64,000 nucleotides of DNA from an uncultured Desulfosarcina sp. (GTDB lineage: Bacteria > Desulfobacterota > Desulfobacteria > Desulfobacterales > Desulfosarcinaceae), in NCBI RefSeq assembly GCF_963668215.1, contig NZ_OY764190.1, positions 1 to 64,000 on the forward strand, read 5' to 3'. Of this stretch, positions 50,834-58,662 are shown one piece after another. Made by a program: the position numbers and the translations under genes. The notes beneath the pieces are model-generated. The model was given only the letters and a program-made list of their open reading frames with translations, did not search any database and was not told the origin of the DNA. The first letter of the stretch is position 1. Each line of letters begins with the position of its first letter.

Positions 50834-52948
50834 GTGACCGTCGCTATTCTTGTTATGCTTGGCCTTGGCGCGACCTGCGGCATCATTCTCAGTGTCGCCT
50901 CCAAAGTCTTTTATGTATACGAAGACCCGCGCATCGGTGAAGTGGAGTACTTCCTTGCCGGCGCCAACTGCGGAGGATGCGGCTTTGCCGGGTGCAGTGC
51001 CGCGGCCGTGGCTATCGTCGCAGGCAAAGCCAAACCGGGTATTTGCGTGGCGGCCGACTCCGAAGCCGCCGTCAACATCGCCACTGTCATGGGGGTTGAT
51101 CCGGGAACGGCCGAACCCATGAAATCGCTGAACGCATGCAGCGGGGGTGATCGGGCCGCAGAAAAGTTCGTCTACAACGGCGCCATGTCCTGTGCCGCCA
51201 TGTCCACGATCTACGGCGGCAAACGGGTCTGTTCCATCGGATGCATGGGCATGGGCGACTGCGTCCAGTCCTGTCAGTTCGACGCCATTCACATGGGCCC
51301 CGATGGCTACCCGGTCGTCGACGAAGCCTTCTGCGTGGGCTGCGGGGCCTGCGAAGCGGCCTGCCCCAAAGGCCTGCTCTCCGTGAAGACCTTGTCCCAG
51401 CGCCTGCTGGTCTTCAACGAGGAAGACCAGGCCCTGGCCCCCTGCCAGCAGACCTGCCCGGCTGAAATCGACATTCCCAGATACATTCGGATGATCCGGG
51501 AAGGCGACTACGAAGGCGCCGTCCACACCATCCGGGAACGCAACCCACTGCTGCTCTCCTGCGGACGGGTCTGCCCGCATCCTTGCGAAGATTACTGCCG
51601 CCGGGGAATCGAGGATGAAGCCGTTTCCATCAACCAGCTCAAGCGCTTCGTGGCCGACTACGAGATGAACAGCGGCCGCCGCTTTCCCATCGCCTGCGCC
51701 CCGGACACCGGCAAGCGGGTCGCCGTCATCGGCGGCGGGCCGGCGGGCGTAAGCTGCGCTTATTTTCTCAGACGCCTGGGCCACCATCCCACCATTTACG
51801 AAAACATGTCCAAGCTGGGCGGCATTACCCGCTACGGCATCCCCGAGTACCGTCTGCCGGATAAAGTCCTCGACTGGGAAATCGAGGGCATTTTAAACTT
51901 GGGCATCGATGTGCACTACAACACCTGCTTGGGCAGGGATTTCACCATCCAGTCCCTGCGCGACGAGGGCTACGATGCGATTTTCATGGGAGTCGGTGCC
52001 TGGAAGGACTATACCCTGGGAATCAAGGGAGAAGATCTCAAGGGCGTCTGGCAGGGCATTAATTTCCTGTCCACGGTAGCCGATCATCCTGAGAAGAAAA
52101 TTACCGTGGGCAAACGGGCTGCCGTTGTGGGAGGCGGCAATTCGGCCATCGACTGCGTACGTACGCTGCTGCGTTTAGGCTGCGAGGAGGTGTATATCGT
52201 CTACCGCCGGACCCGCAAGGAGATGCCGGCCAACGAAGTCGAAATCGTGGCCGCCGAACACGAGGGCATCAAGTTCCAGTTTCTGGCCGCGCCCACGCGC
52301 GTCATCGACGATGGGCAGGGCAATGTCAAAGGGCTCGAATATCTCCAGATGGAACTGGGGGCACCCGATGCCAGCGGCAGGCGGCGTCCCGTCCCCATCG
52401 AGGGCTCCGAAACCATCCTCGACGTGGACATGGTCATCTCGGCCATCAGCCAGCAGCCGGACGTCTCCTTCATGGAAAAGGAAGCCGATAAAGAGAACAT
52501 CGCCATCACCCGCTGGAACACCTTTGACAACGATCCGGAAACCCTGCAGTGCAGCGTGCCGTATCTTTTCACCGGCGGAGACGTGGCCACCGGCCCCTCG
52601 CTGGTCGTCACCGCCATCGGTGGCGGACGGCGTGCGGCCCGCTCCATCCACCAGTATATCACCGGCGAAGAGGTCAAGGGATCGCCGAACTCTCTGCAGG
52701 GCAAGCGGCATATCCAGGAATCGCTGTTTAAGAGCGTACCCGGCGTAGTCCCCTCCAAGCGCACGCCGATGCCGGAGTTGCCCGTAGCCGAACGGATCGA
52801 CTCCATGATCGAGGTGGATCAGGTCATCAGCGAGGCCGACGCCAAGCACGAATCCAACCGCTGCCTGAACTGCTGCCGGGTCTGCTACAATCCTGACCAG
52901 CCCTTGGTTGCCATCCAGGAACGTATGGAGGAACAAAACGCTGCGTAA
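50834..52948 (+). CDS. rnfB: RnfB fused to a glutamate-synthase-small-subunit-like flavoprotein
   Basis: 704 residues starting at GTG behind AAAGGAGG. Residues 1-25 form a membrane helix; NCGGCGFAGC (C46, C49, C54) with C71 hold the RnfB-type cluster; ferredoxin motifs CSIGCMGMGDCVQSC and CVGCGACEAACP follow (~135-185). Where ordinary RnfB continues with ferredoxin repeats or stops, this protein continues with a GltD-like domain: CQQTCPAEIDIPRYIRMIRE, CGRVCPHPCEDYCRRG, the FAD loop VAVIGGGPAGVSCAYFLRRL and the NAD(P) loop AAVVGGGNSAIDCVRTLL. The fusion may let Rnf accept or donate electrons directly with NAD(P)H or another carrier. Confidence 0.9.
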   Translation: MTVAILVMLGLGATCGIILSVASKVFYVYEDPRIGEVEYFLAGANCGGCGFAGCSAAAVAIVAGKAKPGICVAADSEAAVNIATVMGVDPGTAEPMKSLNACSGGDRAAEKFVYNGAMSCAAMSTIYGGKRVCSIGCMGMGDCVQSCQFDAIHMGPDGYPVVDEAFCVGCGACEAACPKGLLSVKTLSQRLLVFNEEDQALAPCQQTCPAEIDIPRYIRMIREGDYEGAVHTIRERNPLLLSCGRVCPHPCEDYCRRGIEDEAVSINQLKRFVADYEMNSGRRFPIACAPDTGKRVAVIGGGPAGVSCAYFLRRLGHHPTIYENMSKLGGITRYGIPEYRLPDKVLDWEIEGILNLGIDVHYNTCLGRDFTIQSLRDEGYDAIFMGVGAWKDYTLGIKGEDLKGVWQGINFLSTVADHPEKKITVGKRAAVVGGGNSAIDCVRTLLRLGCEEVYIVYRRTRKEMPANEVEIVAAEHEGIKFQFLAAPTRVIDDGQGNVKGLEYLQMELGAPDASGRRRPVPIEGSETILDVDMVISAISQQPDVSFMEKEADKENIAITRWNTFDNDPETLQCSVPYLFTGGDVATGPSLVVTAIGGGRRAARSIHQYITGEEVKGSPNSLQGKRHIQESLFKSVPGVVPSKRTPMPELPVAERIDSMIEVDQVISEADAKHESNRCLNCCRVCYNPDQPLVAIQERMEEQNAA

Positions 52949-52982
52949 TCGTAGCCCCTCCTGAATGTATCCCCGAATATAA

Positions 52983-53013
52983 AAAAGGGGCCGCCATACC
53001 GGCGACCCCTTTT
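52983..53013. terminator. Bidirectional terminator between convergent genes
   Basis: Arms AAAAGGGGCCGCC and GGCGACCCCTTTT (one mismatch) around ATACC, with A residues before and T residues after, so it can end transcription from rnfB on the plus strand and from the coiled-coil gene on the minus strand. Confidence 0.75.
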
Positions 53014-53049
53014 ATTATTGAAGCCAATTGATCGATTGACTGAAGAGAC

Positions 53050-54018
53050 TTATCCCTCCGCTTTCTTTTCAAGCTCATCCAGTTTGTCCGGCTCGGAGAC
53101 AGCGATGTCCACCAGGGCTTTGGGGATGGAACTCTGCTCGCACATGGTCCGGATCTCCTTTTCCACATCGCTGAATTCCATGATTTCACGGATGGATTCG
53201 ATGTAGGCGAGCATATCGTCCGACGAAATGTCTTCAAGCGAGGGTCCTTCGGCCTCTTTCTTCTTCCTCGCCGCTTCTTCTTCCGCCAGCCGCTGTTTTT
53301 CCTTGATTTCTTCCTCCATGGCCTTTTTGGCGGCGTCGATGGCACTCGGATCGACCTTGGCCATTTCAATGATCAATTCTTCGGCAACGTCATTTTCGAG
53401 CAGGTGCTTCACTTTTTCCTCATCCGCCTTGCCTTCCACGGCCTCGAGCAGTTTGGCGACCCTTGCCCGTTCTGCAAGTTCCTGCTTGATGGCTTCTTTC
53501 ACCTGGTTAAGTTTTTCGTCGGTGATTTCCATGGCGTCGAGAATGACGCCGGAAGCCACTTTTTCACCGAGGAGCATACGGATACCCTCGTCGCCGGGCA
53601 GGCTTTTAGCCTTGGCGATCAGCAGGTCGAGCTTGGTCTTTTGGACAAACTGGACCACTTGCGGCCTGCATTCGGGGCTCCGCAGTTCCGGCCAGGTCCC
53701 TCCGATGTCGTCGAGGAGCTTCGTCGTTGCACCAAACGGATCGGCGACATCCTCCAGCGTGAATGCCCCGATGGCAGCGTTGAAATCCTTCAACATGGGC
53801 TTGCCGGCTTTGCACGCTTTGCCCACGGCCCATCGCAATTGAAGCAGATTGCCCCCATGGCGGGATACGTTGTAACCTTGGTTGTCCAGTTCCCCTGCGA
53901 TCTGCTGAATCGATGCTTCCAGCTTGTCACCGGACAGATCCTGGGGGTTGGCAGCGAGAATGCTCTCCTCGATGGACAGCCAGAGCGGCTTTTTTTCTGC
54001 TGCTTCGCTTTTCGTCAT
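53050..54018 (-). CDS. Charged coiled-coil protein of unknown function
   Basis: 322 residues, soluble, not recognised. The first ~110 residues look globular (LWLSIEESILAANPQDLSGD; NLLQLRWAVGKACKAGKPML). The middle and end are highly charged helices (AIKQELAERARVAKLLEAVE; KKAMEEEIKEKQRLAEEEAA; EEAARKKKEAEGPSLEDISS) likely to form coiled coils, and the last ~70 residues return to a mixed fold. GGAGAGGGA precedes the ATG. It stands alone on the minus strand between rnf and the cytochrome pair. Confidence 0.7.
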   Translation of the reverse strand: MTKSEAAEKKPLWLSIEESILAANPQDLSGDKLEASIQQIAGELDNQGYNVSRHGGNLLQLRWAVGKACKAGKPMLKDFNAAIGAFTLEDVADPFGATTKLLDDIGGTWPELRSPECRPQVVQFVQKTKLDLLIAKAKSLPGDEGIRMLLGEKVASGVILDAMEITDEKLNQVKEAIKQELAERARVAKLLEAVEGKADEEKVKHLLENDVAEELIIEMAKVDPSAIDAAKKAMEEEIKEKQRLAEEEAARKKKEAEGPSLEDISSDDMLAYIESIREIMEFSDVEKEIRTMCEQSSIPKALVDIAVSEPDKLDELEKKAEG

Positions 54019-54237
54019 TGTTCCCTCTCCTTTCTGATGGTGGTAACCGGTTCTGAACGTCTAAAGTCAATTATTTATGGCGGCAGATCTTGGGTTTTAT
54101 CTGGGGGAAGATGTCGACCAATCATCGTTTTGCCGGCAAAGCTTATAGATGCCTTGCCTACGGGGGTGAGTCAAGAAAAAAACAACGCTTTCCGGAGAGG
54201 ATCATAGCGTTGTGATCCAATCTGTGAAAAGGGGTGA

Positions 54238-54384
54238 TCATGGCCGGTTGTTGATGCCGTTCATCAGGGCGTCGACATCGGCATCGGTCAGCAACTCCGC
54301 AAAGCGTTTTCCGCCGCGACTTTTTTTCCGGACGAAAAACGGTACCTTCTTAATTGCCGCTTCAGCTTCAGCCGTCCATCGCAT
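54238..54384 (-). CDS. PCP_red-like mini-protein (48 residues)
   Basis: Short minus-strand frame encoding MRWTAEAEAAIKKVPFFVRK and then KSRGGKRFAELLTDADVDAL. The pattern W-T-x-E-A-E...V-P-F-F-V-R is that of the small PCP_red domain known from the C-terminus of light-independent protochlorophyllide reductase subunit B and from stand-alone proteins in many anaerobes. It lacks the second half of the motif (usual E-x-Y-A-R). It follows the HaoA-like gene on the same strand after a terminator. Whether it is translated is not proven. Confidence 0.55.
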   Translation of the reverse strand: MRWTAEAEAAIKKVPFFVRKKSRGGKRFAELLTDADVDALMNGINNRP

Positions 54385-54401
54385 TGTACAACCCTCGCTT
54401 C

Positions 54402-54442
54402 AAAAAAAGGCTCCGTGCCCGGCAAAGCGGAACGGAGCCTTT
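54402..54442 (-). terminator. Terminator after the octahaem cytochrome gene
   Basis: Arms AAAGGCTCCGT (54406-54416) and ACGGAGCCTTT (54432-54442) with a run of T on the minus strand following the stem (complement of the A-run at 54402-54408). It sits 20 bases past the stop codon of the cytochrome gene. Confidence 0.8.
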
Positions 54443-54461
54443 AATTTACCTGACTGCTTCA

Positions 54462-55859
54462 TTATCTGCCGAAAATCTTCGGCGGTCGGGTGGTATCCCC
54501 GGTAGCGTTGGGATACTTCGGGTAAAGGTAAGCCTTCTGACCGGTTTCGATCAAATGGTCGGCCTCTTCCATGAATTCGTTGAAGCGGGCCTTGCATTCG
54601 TAAAATCCGTGCCACCAGGCGTAATCCGGAGCCATCATCATAACCCCCATGCGCGCCCGGCGTCCCTCATGGTGCCACAGCTCGTAGAACTGCAGTTCCA
54701 GGTGCTCGTCGAAAAATTTGGCCTTGTCCAGCAGGCTCTTGCCGTATAGATCGTCCAGCATGGCCTTGGCCGGCTTGAAGTACACTTCGTTGTACTCTTC
54801 CACAGCCTTGTCGAACCCCTGGTAAAAGTCGTCGATCCAACTGTCGCCGTGGCAGGCGCGGCAGACATTCTTCATTTTCTCCCGTTCGACCTGCCAGTCA
54901 TTGCCGGCGGGAAAGGGTTTGAAGTCAGCCGGCCGCACGGTCAAAGGGGCCTGGGTTTCCCAGGAGATGCGCTCGGTGACGTCATGGGTGCCCATAACCG
55001 TTCCGCTGCCGCTCATGTGGCAGGCGGCGCAGGTGGGTGCCCGGTAGTCCGTGCCCGGTGTCCAGGTGCCAGCCGCGGCCTTGAAATTGAATTCATCGCC
55101 GAAGGCATTGTAGATGGTGCCGTGCTTGGACTCTTCGTAAATCTCGATCTGGGGATGGTCCGGCCCCAGGTGGCAGGAATCGCAGGCCTCTGGCCGCCGG
55201 GCCTCGGAGACCGCAAATCGATGCCGGCTGTGGCAGGAGGTGCACGATCCCTTGCTGCCGTCCATGTTCAGCCGCCCCACCCCCACATTGGGCCAGGTGG
55301 TGGGATCCAGTTTGCCCTTGTCGTCGATGGCCAGAACCGTTCCGTGGCAATGGTAGCATCCGGTTTTGCGCTCGTTGTCCGAGTTCATGCCCTTGTTCAG
55401 CCAGGGGTCCAGCTTCCACATGATCTCGATGGTGTTGGCATGCTTGCTTTGGCTGTACTGGGTCACCTCGTCCGGATGGCAGCGGGAGCAGTCCTTGGGG
55501 GTAACCACGGTTGCGATGGACACCTTGTATTGTTGCTTACCGTAGGGAAAATCGCTGCGGCCGTAATATTTTTCGTGGTCCTTGGCCACGTCCTGATCAC
55601 CGGCTTGGGCCAGATGACAGTCCAGGCAGGTGATGTTGGCGTTGGCGTGCCGGCTGTTGGCCCAGTCGGCGAACAGGCCGGGGTTGGTCTGCTTGTGGCA
55701 CTCGATGCAGGCCACTGCCTCAGGCGGGATGCTGCGTTCGATGCGGTACTCCTTGACCTTGGCATAGTTGGGCTGGGCCCAGGCGGTCGATTGCACCGTG
55801 ACCAGCACCAGCAGGACAATCACGGCGCCCGACAGGGCAGCCAATTTTCCTCGCCTCAT
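54462..55859 (-). CDS. haoA: Octahaem cytochrome c of the hydroxylamine oxidoreductase family (HaoA-like)
   Basis: 465 residues with a signal peptide (LAALSGAVIVLLVLVTVQST-AWA) and eight C-x-x-C-H sites: CIECH, CLDCH, CSRCH, CYHCH, CTSCH, CDSCH, CAACH and CRACH. Order and spacing fit the HAO family. The C-terminal part holds the family's helical bundle (HLELQFYELWHHEGRRARMG, DYAWWHGFYECKARFNEFME). The upstream NapC/NrfH-like gene matches the haoCA arrangement of Campylobacterota and anaerobic deltaproteobacteria, where the enzyme reduces nitrite or hydroxylamine rather than oxidising it. Periplasmic. Confidence 0.88.
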   Translation of the reverse strand: MRRGKLAALSGAVIVLLVLVTVQSTAWAQPNYAKVKEYRIERSIPPEAVACIECHKQTNPGLFADWANSRHANANITCLDCHLAQAGDQDVAKDHEKYYGRSDFPYGKQQYKVSIATVVTPKDCSRCHPDEVTQYSQSKHANTIEIMWKLDPWLNKGMNSDNERKTGCYHCHGTVLAIDDKGKLDPTTWPNVGVGRLNMDGSKGSCTSCHSRHRFAVSEARRPEACDSCHLGPDHPQIEIYEESKHGTIYNAFGDEFNFKAAAGTWTPGTDYRAPTCAACHMSGSGTVMGTHDVTERISWETQAPLTVRPADFKPFPAGNDWQVEREKMKNVCRACHGDSWIDDFYQGFDKAVEEYNEVYFKPAKAMLDDLYGKSLLDKAKFFDEHLELQFYELWHHEGRRARMGVMMMAPDYAWWHGFYECKARFNEFMEEADHLIETGQKAYLYPKYPNATGDTTRPPKIFGR

Positions 55860-55913
55860 GGTAACCCTCCTCTCGGTTTAAAGATCTCTCAAACGGTTAT
55901 CGGCAGCAAGTAA

Positions 55914-56477
55914 TTACAGATTTCTCAGCCCCTTGGCCTGATAGGGCACCTTTCGGTACTGCTTGTACATGACCGCCACCTGGTCGTTATGGACCAGGTC
56001 GTAATGGCAATCGACACATTTTTTCTCATAGCCCGGCCGGGGATAGATAACGGTTCGGTGGGCCAGCATGGCCCCGCGTTTATGGGGCATGGCCAGCAGA
56101 TTACGGTGACATTTCTGGCATTGGGCGTTGTCGAAGGAGGCATAAGCCGCGTCCCGGTTCTTCTGGCGATCGTATTCGTCGATGGTGAAATGCTTGATGA
56201 CGTCCTTGGCGCCATGAAACGTTTTTGCGAAAAAGAAATCGAAGGTTTTATGGGGAGCAGGCAGGTGGCAGTCCATACAGTCGGCCACGAATCCCTGAGG
56301 ATTGTTGACGTGGGTGGACGAACGCCAGGCCACCACCGCCGGCTTGATCTCATGGCAAATGGCGCAGAAGTCCGGCGTAGAGGTTCTCACCATGGTGTAG
56401 TAAGTCATGCTGAACAGGGGAAAACCGATGACAACACCGACGCCGATCAGGATCGCAGCGATCACGTACGTTTTCAT
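55914..56477 (-). CDS. haoC: Tetrahaem NapC/NrfH-type quinol dehydrogenase (HaoC-like)
   Basis: 187 residues from the ATG at 56477 (GAAAGTC upstream); longer in-frame extensions are unlikely. One N-terminal membrane helix (YVIAAILIGVGVVIGFPLFS) is followed by four C-x-x-C-H sites: CAICH, CMDCH, CQKCH and CVDCH, with HVNNPQGFVADCMDCHLPAP typical of the NapC/NirT family. It would take electrons from menaquinol and pass them to the octahaem partner encoded 54 bases downstream. No nrfA gene is present. Confidence 0.9.
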   Translation of the reverse strand: MKTYVIAAILIGVGVVIGFPLFSMTYYTMVRTSTPDFCAICHEIKPAVVAWRSSTHVNNPQGFVADCMDCHLPAPHKTFDFFFAKTFHGAKDVIKHFTIDEYDRQKNRDAAYASFDNAQCQKCHRNLLAMPHKRGAMLAHRTVIYPRPGYEKKCVDCHYDLVHNDQVAVMYKQYRKVPYQAKGLRNL

Positions 56478-56836
56478 GGTGACTTTCCTTCGATAGCGGT
56501 GCGGTATAGGTCCAATGATCCTTCCCGGTGGAACCGGAAGGCCGTTTTCCCTTTCGACCCCATTAATCGCGACTTGGGGTTTTACATTGAGGCGAGTGTA
56601 ATTCAGCTGCACTAACACGCGGGGCACTATAGCTTCCGCTTTTCAATCTTCGGCTAACCGCAGGGAGATACGGAGTCGGCGTTTTAGCGGCCTGGAACGA
56701 TCAGTTTTCTATGGAACAAAAGGAAGAAATGCGCAGGTCGCTTGGTGTTGCCATTGGGGGAGTATGGCGCTTCAGATAGCTTCTTCCTACCATCAATAAA
56801 ATCTGGGAATGGATACAACTATCTTTAATAAAAGTT
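56478..56836. other. 359-bp gene-free region upstream of haoCA
   Basis: No supported gene. It should contain the promoter of the haoCA pair on its left part. AT content rises at 56790-56835 past the rluD stop. I see no strong operator or terminator. Confidence 0.5.
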
Positions 56837-57832
56837 TCAGCGGTTGTCAAATTCCCTGGTGGGAGTCCATCTTCTGAATTCAGCGATCAACGCGCTCATA
56901 TCCGCTGGGACAGGCGCCTCGACTGTCAGGGTTTTTCCGGTTTTCGGATGAAGGAAGGTCAGCTTCCAGGCGTGCAGCATCTGACGGGCAGCATCCCCTA
57001 CGCTTTGGGCCATGCAAGGGGCCACCGACGCCAGCCGCTTTTTTTCGCCGCGGCGGCAGTACACCGGATCGCCGATCACCGGATGCCCCATGGCGTGGCA
57101 ATGCACCCGGATCTGATGGGTGCGCCCGGTGCGGATATCCACCTCCAGGAGCGAGGCCCCAACAAAGGATTCGCGCACCTTCCAGTGCGTGAGCGCCGAC
57201 CGCGGGGTGCGGGTGGTCACCGACATTTTCTTGCGATCCACGGGATGCCTGCCGATGGGCAGATCGATTGTTCCAGCGTCGCTTTCGGGAACCCCGTAGA
57301 CCAGCGCCAGATAGCGTTTGCGAACCTGTCTGGATTTGAACTGGGCGGCCAGATGCTGCATGGATATGCCGTTTTTGGCCGCCACCAGCACACCGGAAGT
57401 GTCCTTGTCCAGCCGATGGACGATTCCCGGCCGCAGGCTGCCGGATATGCCGGCAAGATCGGGACAGTGGTAGGCCAAGGCGTTGACCAGCGTACCGCCG
57501 CTATGCCCCGGCGCAGGATGGACAACCATCCCCGGCGGCTTGTCGATCACAACCAGCTCGGCGTCCTCGTAAAGGATGTGAAGAGGGATCTCCTCGGGCC
57601 GGAAATCGGGTGCTTCGGGCGGCGGGATGGTGCCGCAAACCGTTTCCCCTTCTCTTAAAACGTAGCCGGGTTTTTTGCCCGACCCATTCACGGTGATCAA
57701 TCCCCGGCGGATCAGGGTGGCGGCAAAGGAACGGGAACAACATTCGATCTCAGCGGCGACAGCCGCATCCAGGCGTGATCCTGCGCAGGCGGCAGCCACT
57801 GTGAAACGGAAACCGTTCGGCTGGGAAGACAT
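56837..57832 (-). CDS. rluD: 23S rRNA pseudouridine synthase (RluD family)
   Basis: 331 residues: an S4-like RNA-binding domain (~10-75; SRSFAATLIRRGLITVNGSG) and the synthase core with the catalytic Asp in GIVHRLDKDTSGVLVAAKNG, ILYEDAELVVIDKPPGMVVH earlier, and RTGRTHQIRVHCHAMGHPVI later. Full-length RluD pattern. It modifies uridines in helix 69 of 23S rRNA in known members. It lies 25 bases downstream of carD. Confidence 0.92.
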   Translation of the reverse strand: MSSQPNGFRFTVAAACAGSRLDAAVAAEIECCSRSFAATLIRRGLITVNGSGKKPGYVLREGETVCGTIPPPEAPDFRPEEIPLHILYEDAELVVIDKPPGMVVHPAPGHSGGTLVNALAYHCPDLAGISGSLRPGIVHRLDKDTSGVLVAAKNGISMQHLAAQFKSRQVRKRYLALVYGVPESDAGTIDLPIGRHPVDRKKMSVTTRTPRSALTHWKVRESFVGASLLEVDIRTGRTHQIRVHCHAMGHPVIGDPVYCRRGEKKRLASVAPCMAQSVGDAARQMLHAWKLTFLHPKTGKTLTVEAPVPADMSALIAEFRRWTPTREFDNR

Positions 57833-57857
57833 GGATAAAATCTAAGCGGTAAGGACT

Positions 57858-58403
57858 TCAGGCCTCATCGGACTTGAACAGGGCTTCGATCTCCTTGACG
57901 ATGGCCTTTTCGCTTTTGTTCTTGGCCATGGCCAGTTCCTTGACGAGAAGATTCTGGGCAGTATCGTAGAGCTTGCGTTCACCGAAGGACAGGTCCTTGG
58001 TGTGCTTGAGCAGGGAAAGATCCCGGAACACCTCGGCGACCTCGAACAGGGAACCGGTCTTGATCTTCTCCATATATTCGCGATACCGCCGGTTCCAGGT
58101 CTGATTGTCCATGGGTTGTTCCTGCCGGGACTGCATCACTTCGAAAATCTTAGGGATATCCTTTTTACGGATGACATCCCGCAGACCCACCGACTCCACA
58201 TTCCAGGTCGGAATCATGATCACCATTGCATTTTCGATGATTTTCATGATGTAGAAATCATGCTCTTCGCCATTGACCACTTTCGTTTCGATGGCTTCGA
58301 TGCGTCCGACTCCGTGGGCCGGGTAAACGGCAAGATCCCCGACCTTGAATTGTTTCTGGGATGAGGCGCCTTTCGCACTTTCGTTAGCCGATTTATCTGC
58401 CAT
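57858..58403 (-). CDS. carD: CarD/CdnL-family transcription regulator
   Basis: 181 residues. The N-terminal RNA-polymerase-interacting Tudor-like domain reads VGDLAVYPAHGVGRIEAIET, with MVIMIPTWNVESVGLRDVIR after it; the C-terminal part is helical and DNA-binding (RRYREYMEKIKTGSLFEVAE; LSFGERKLYDTAQNLLVKEL). CarD proteins stabilise the open promoter complex, notably at rRNA promoters. Probably transcribed with rluD. Confidence 0.92.
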   Translation of the reverse strand: MADKSANESAKGASSQKQFKVGDLAVYPAHGVGRIEAIETKVVNGEEHDFYIMKIIENAMVIMIPTWNVESVGLRDVIRKKDIPKIFEVMQSRQEQPMDNQTWNRRYREYMEKIKTGSLFEVAEVFRDLSLLKHTKDLSFGERKLYDTAQNLLVKELAMAKNKSEKAIVKEIEALFKSDEA

Positions 58404-58592
58404 GTGGGTACCAGTGATCAGGGGTTAAGGCCACCTTCGGGTTTTTCTTTTTCAACTGGGTAACAGTGATACAGACTACCCTGTGAATCGTCTTTTCCAA
58501 GGGTACTTCTTCGGTGCCTGCTAAATGAAAACCCATAATAAACCTATGGAATAGCGAAATATACCATTGCAACCATTAATAATCAATAAAAA

Positions 58593-58622
58593 AAGGATTG
58601 GCGCCGGCTGGCGCCAATCCTT
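58593..58622 (-). terminator. Terminator after hppA
   Basis: Perfect 13-base arms AAGGATTGGCGCC and GGCGCCAATCCTT around GGCT, with a T-rich run on the minus strand after the stem. It lies 40 bases past the hppA stop and separates it from carD. Confidence 0.85.
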
Positions 58623-58662
58623 AATGTCGAACATATAATGCGGATCAAGCCCGCGGTTGTGA

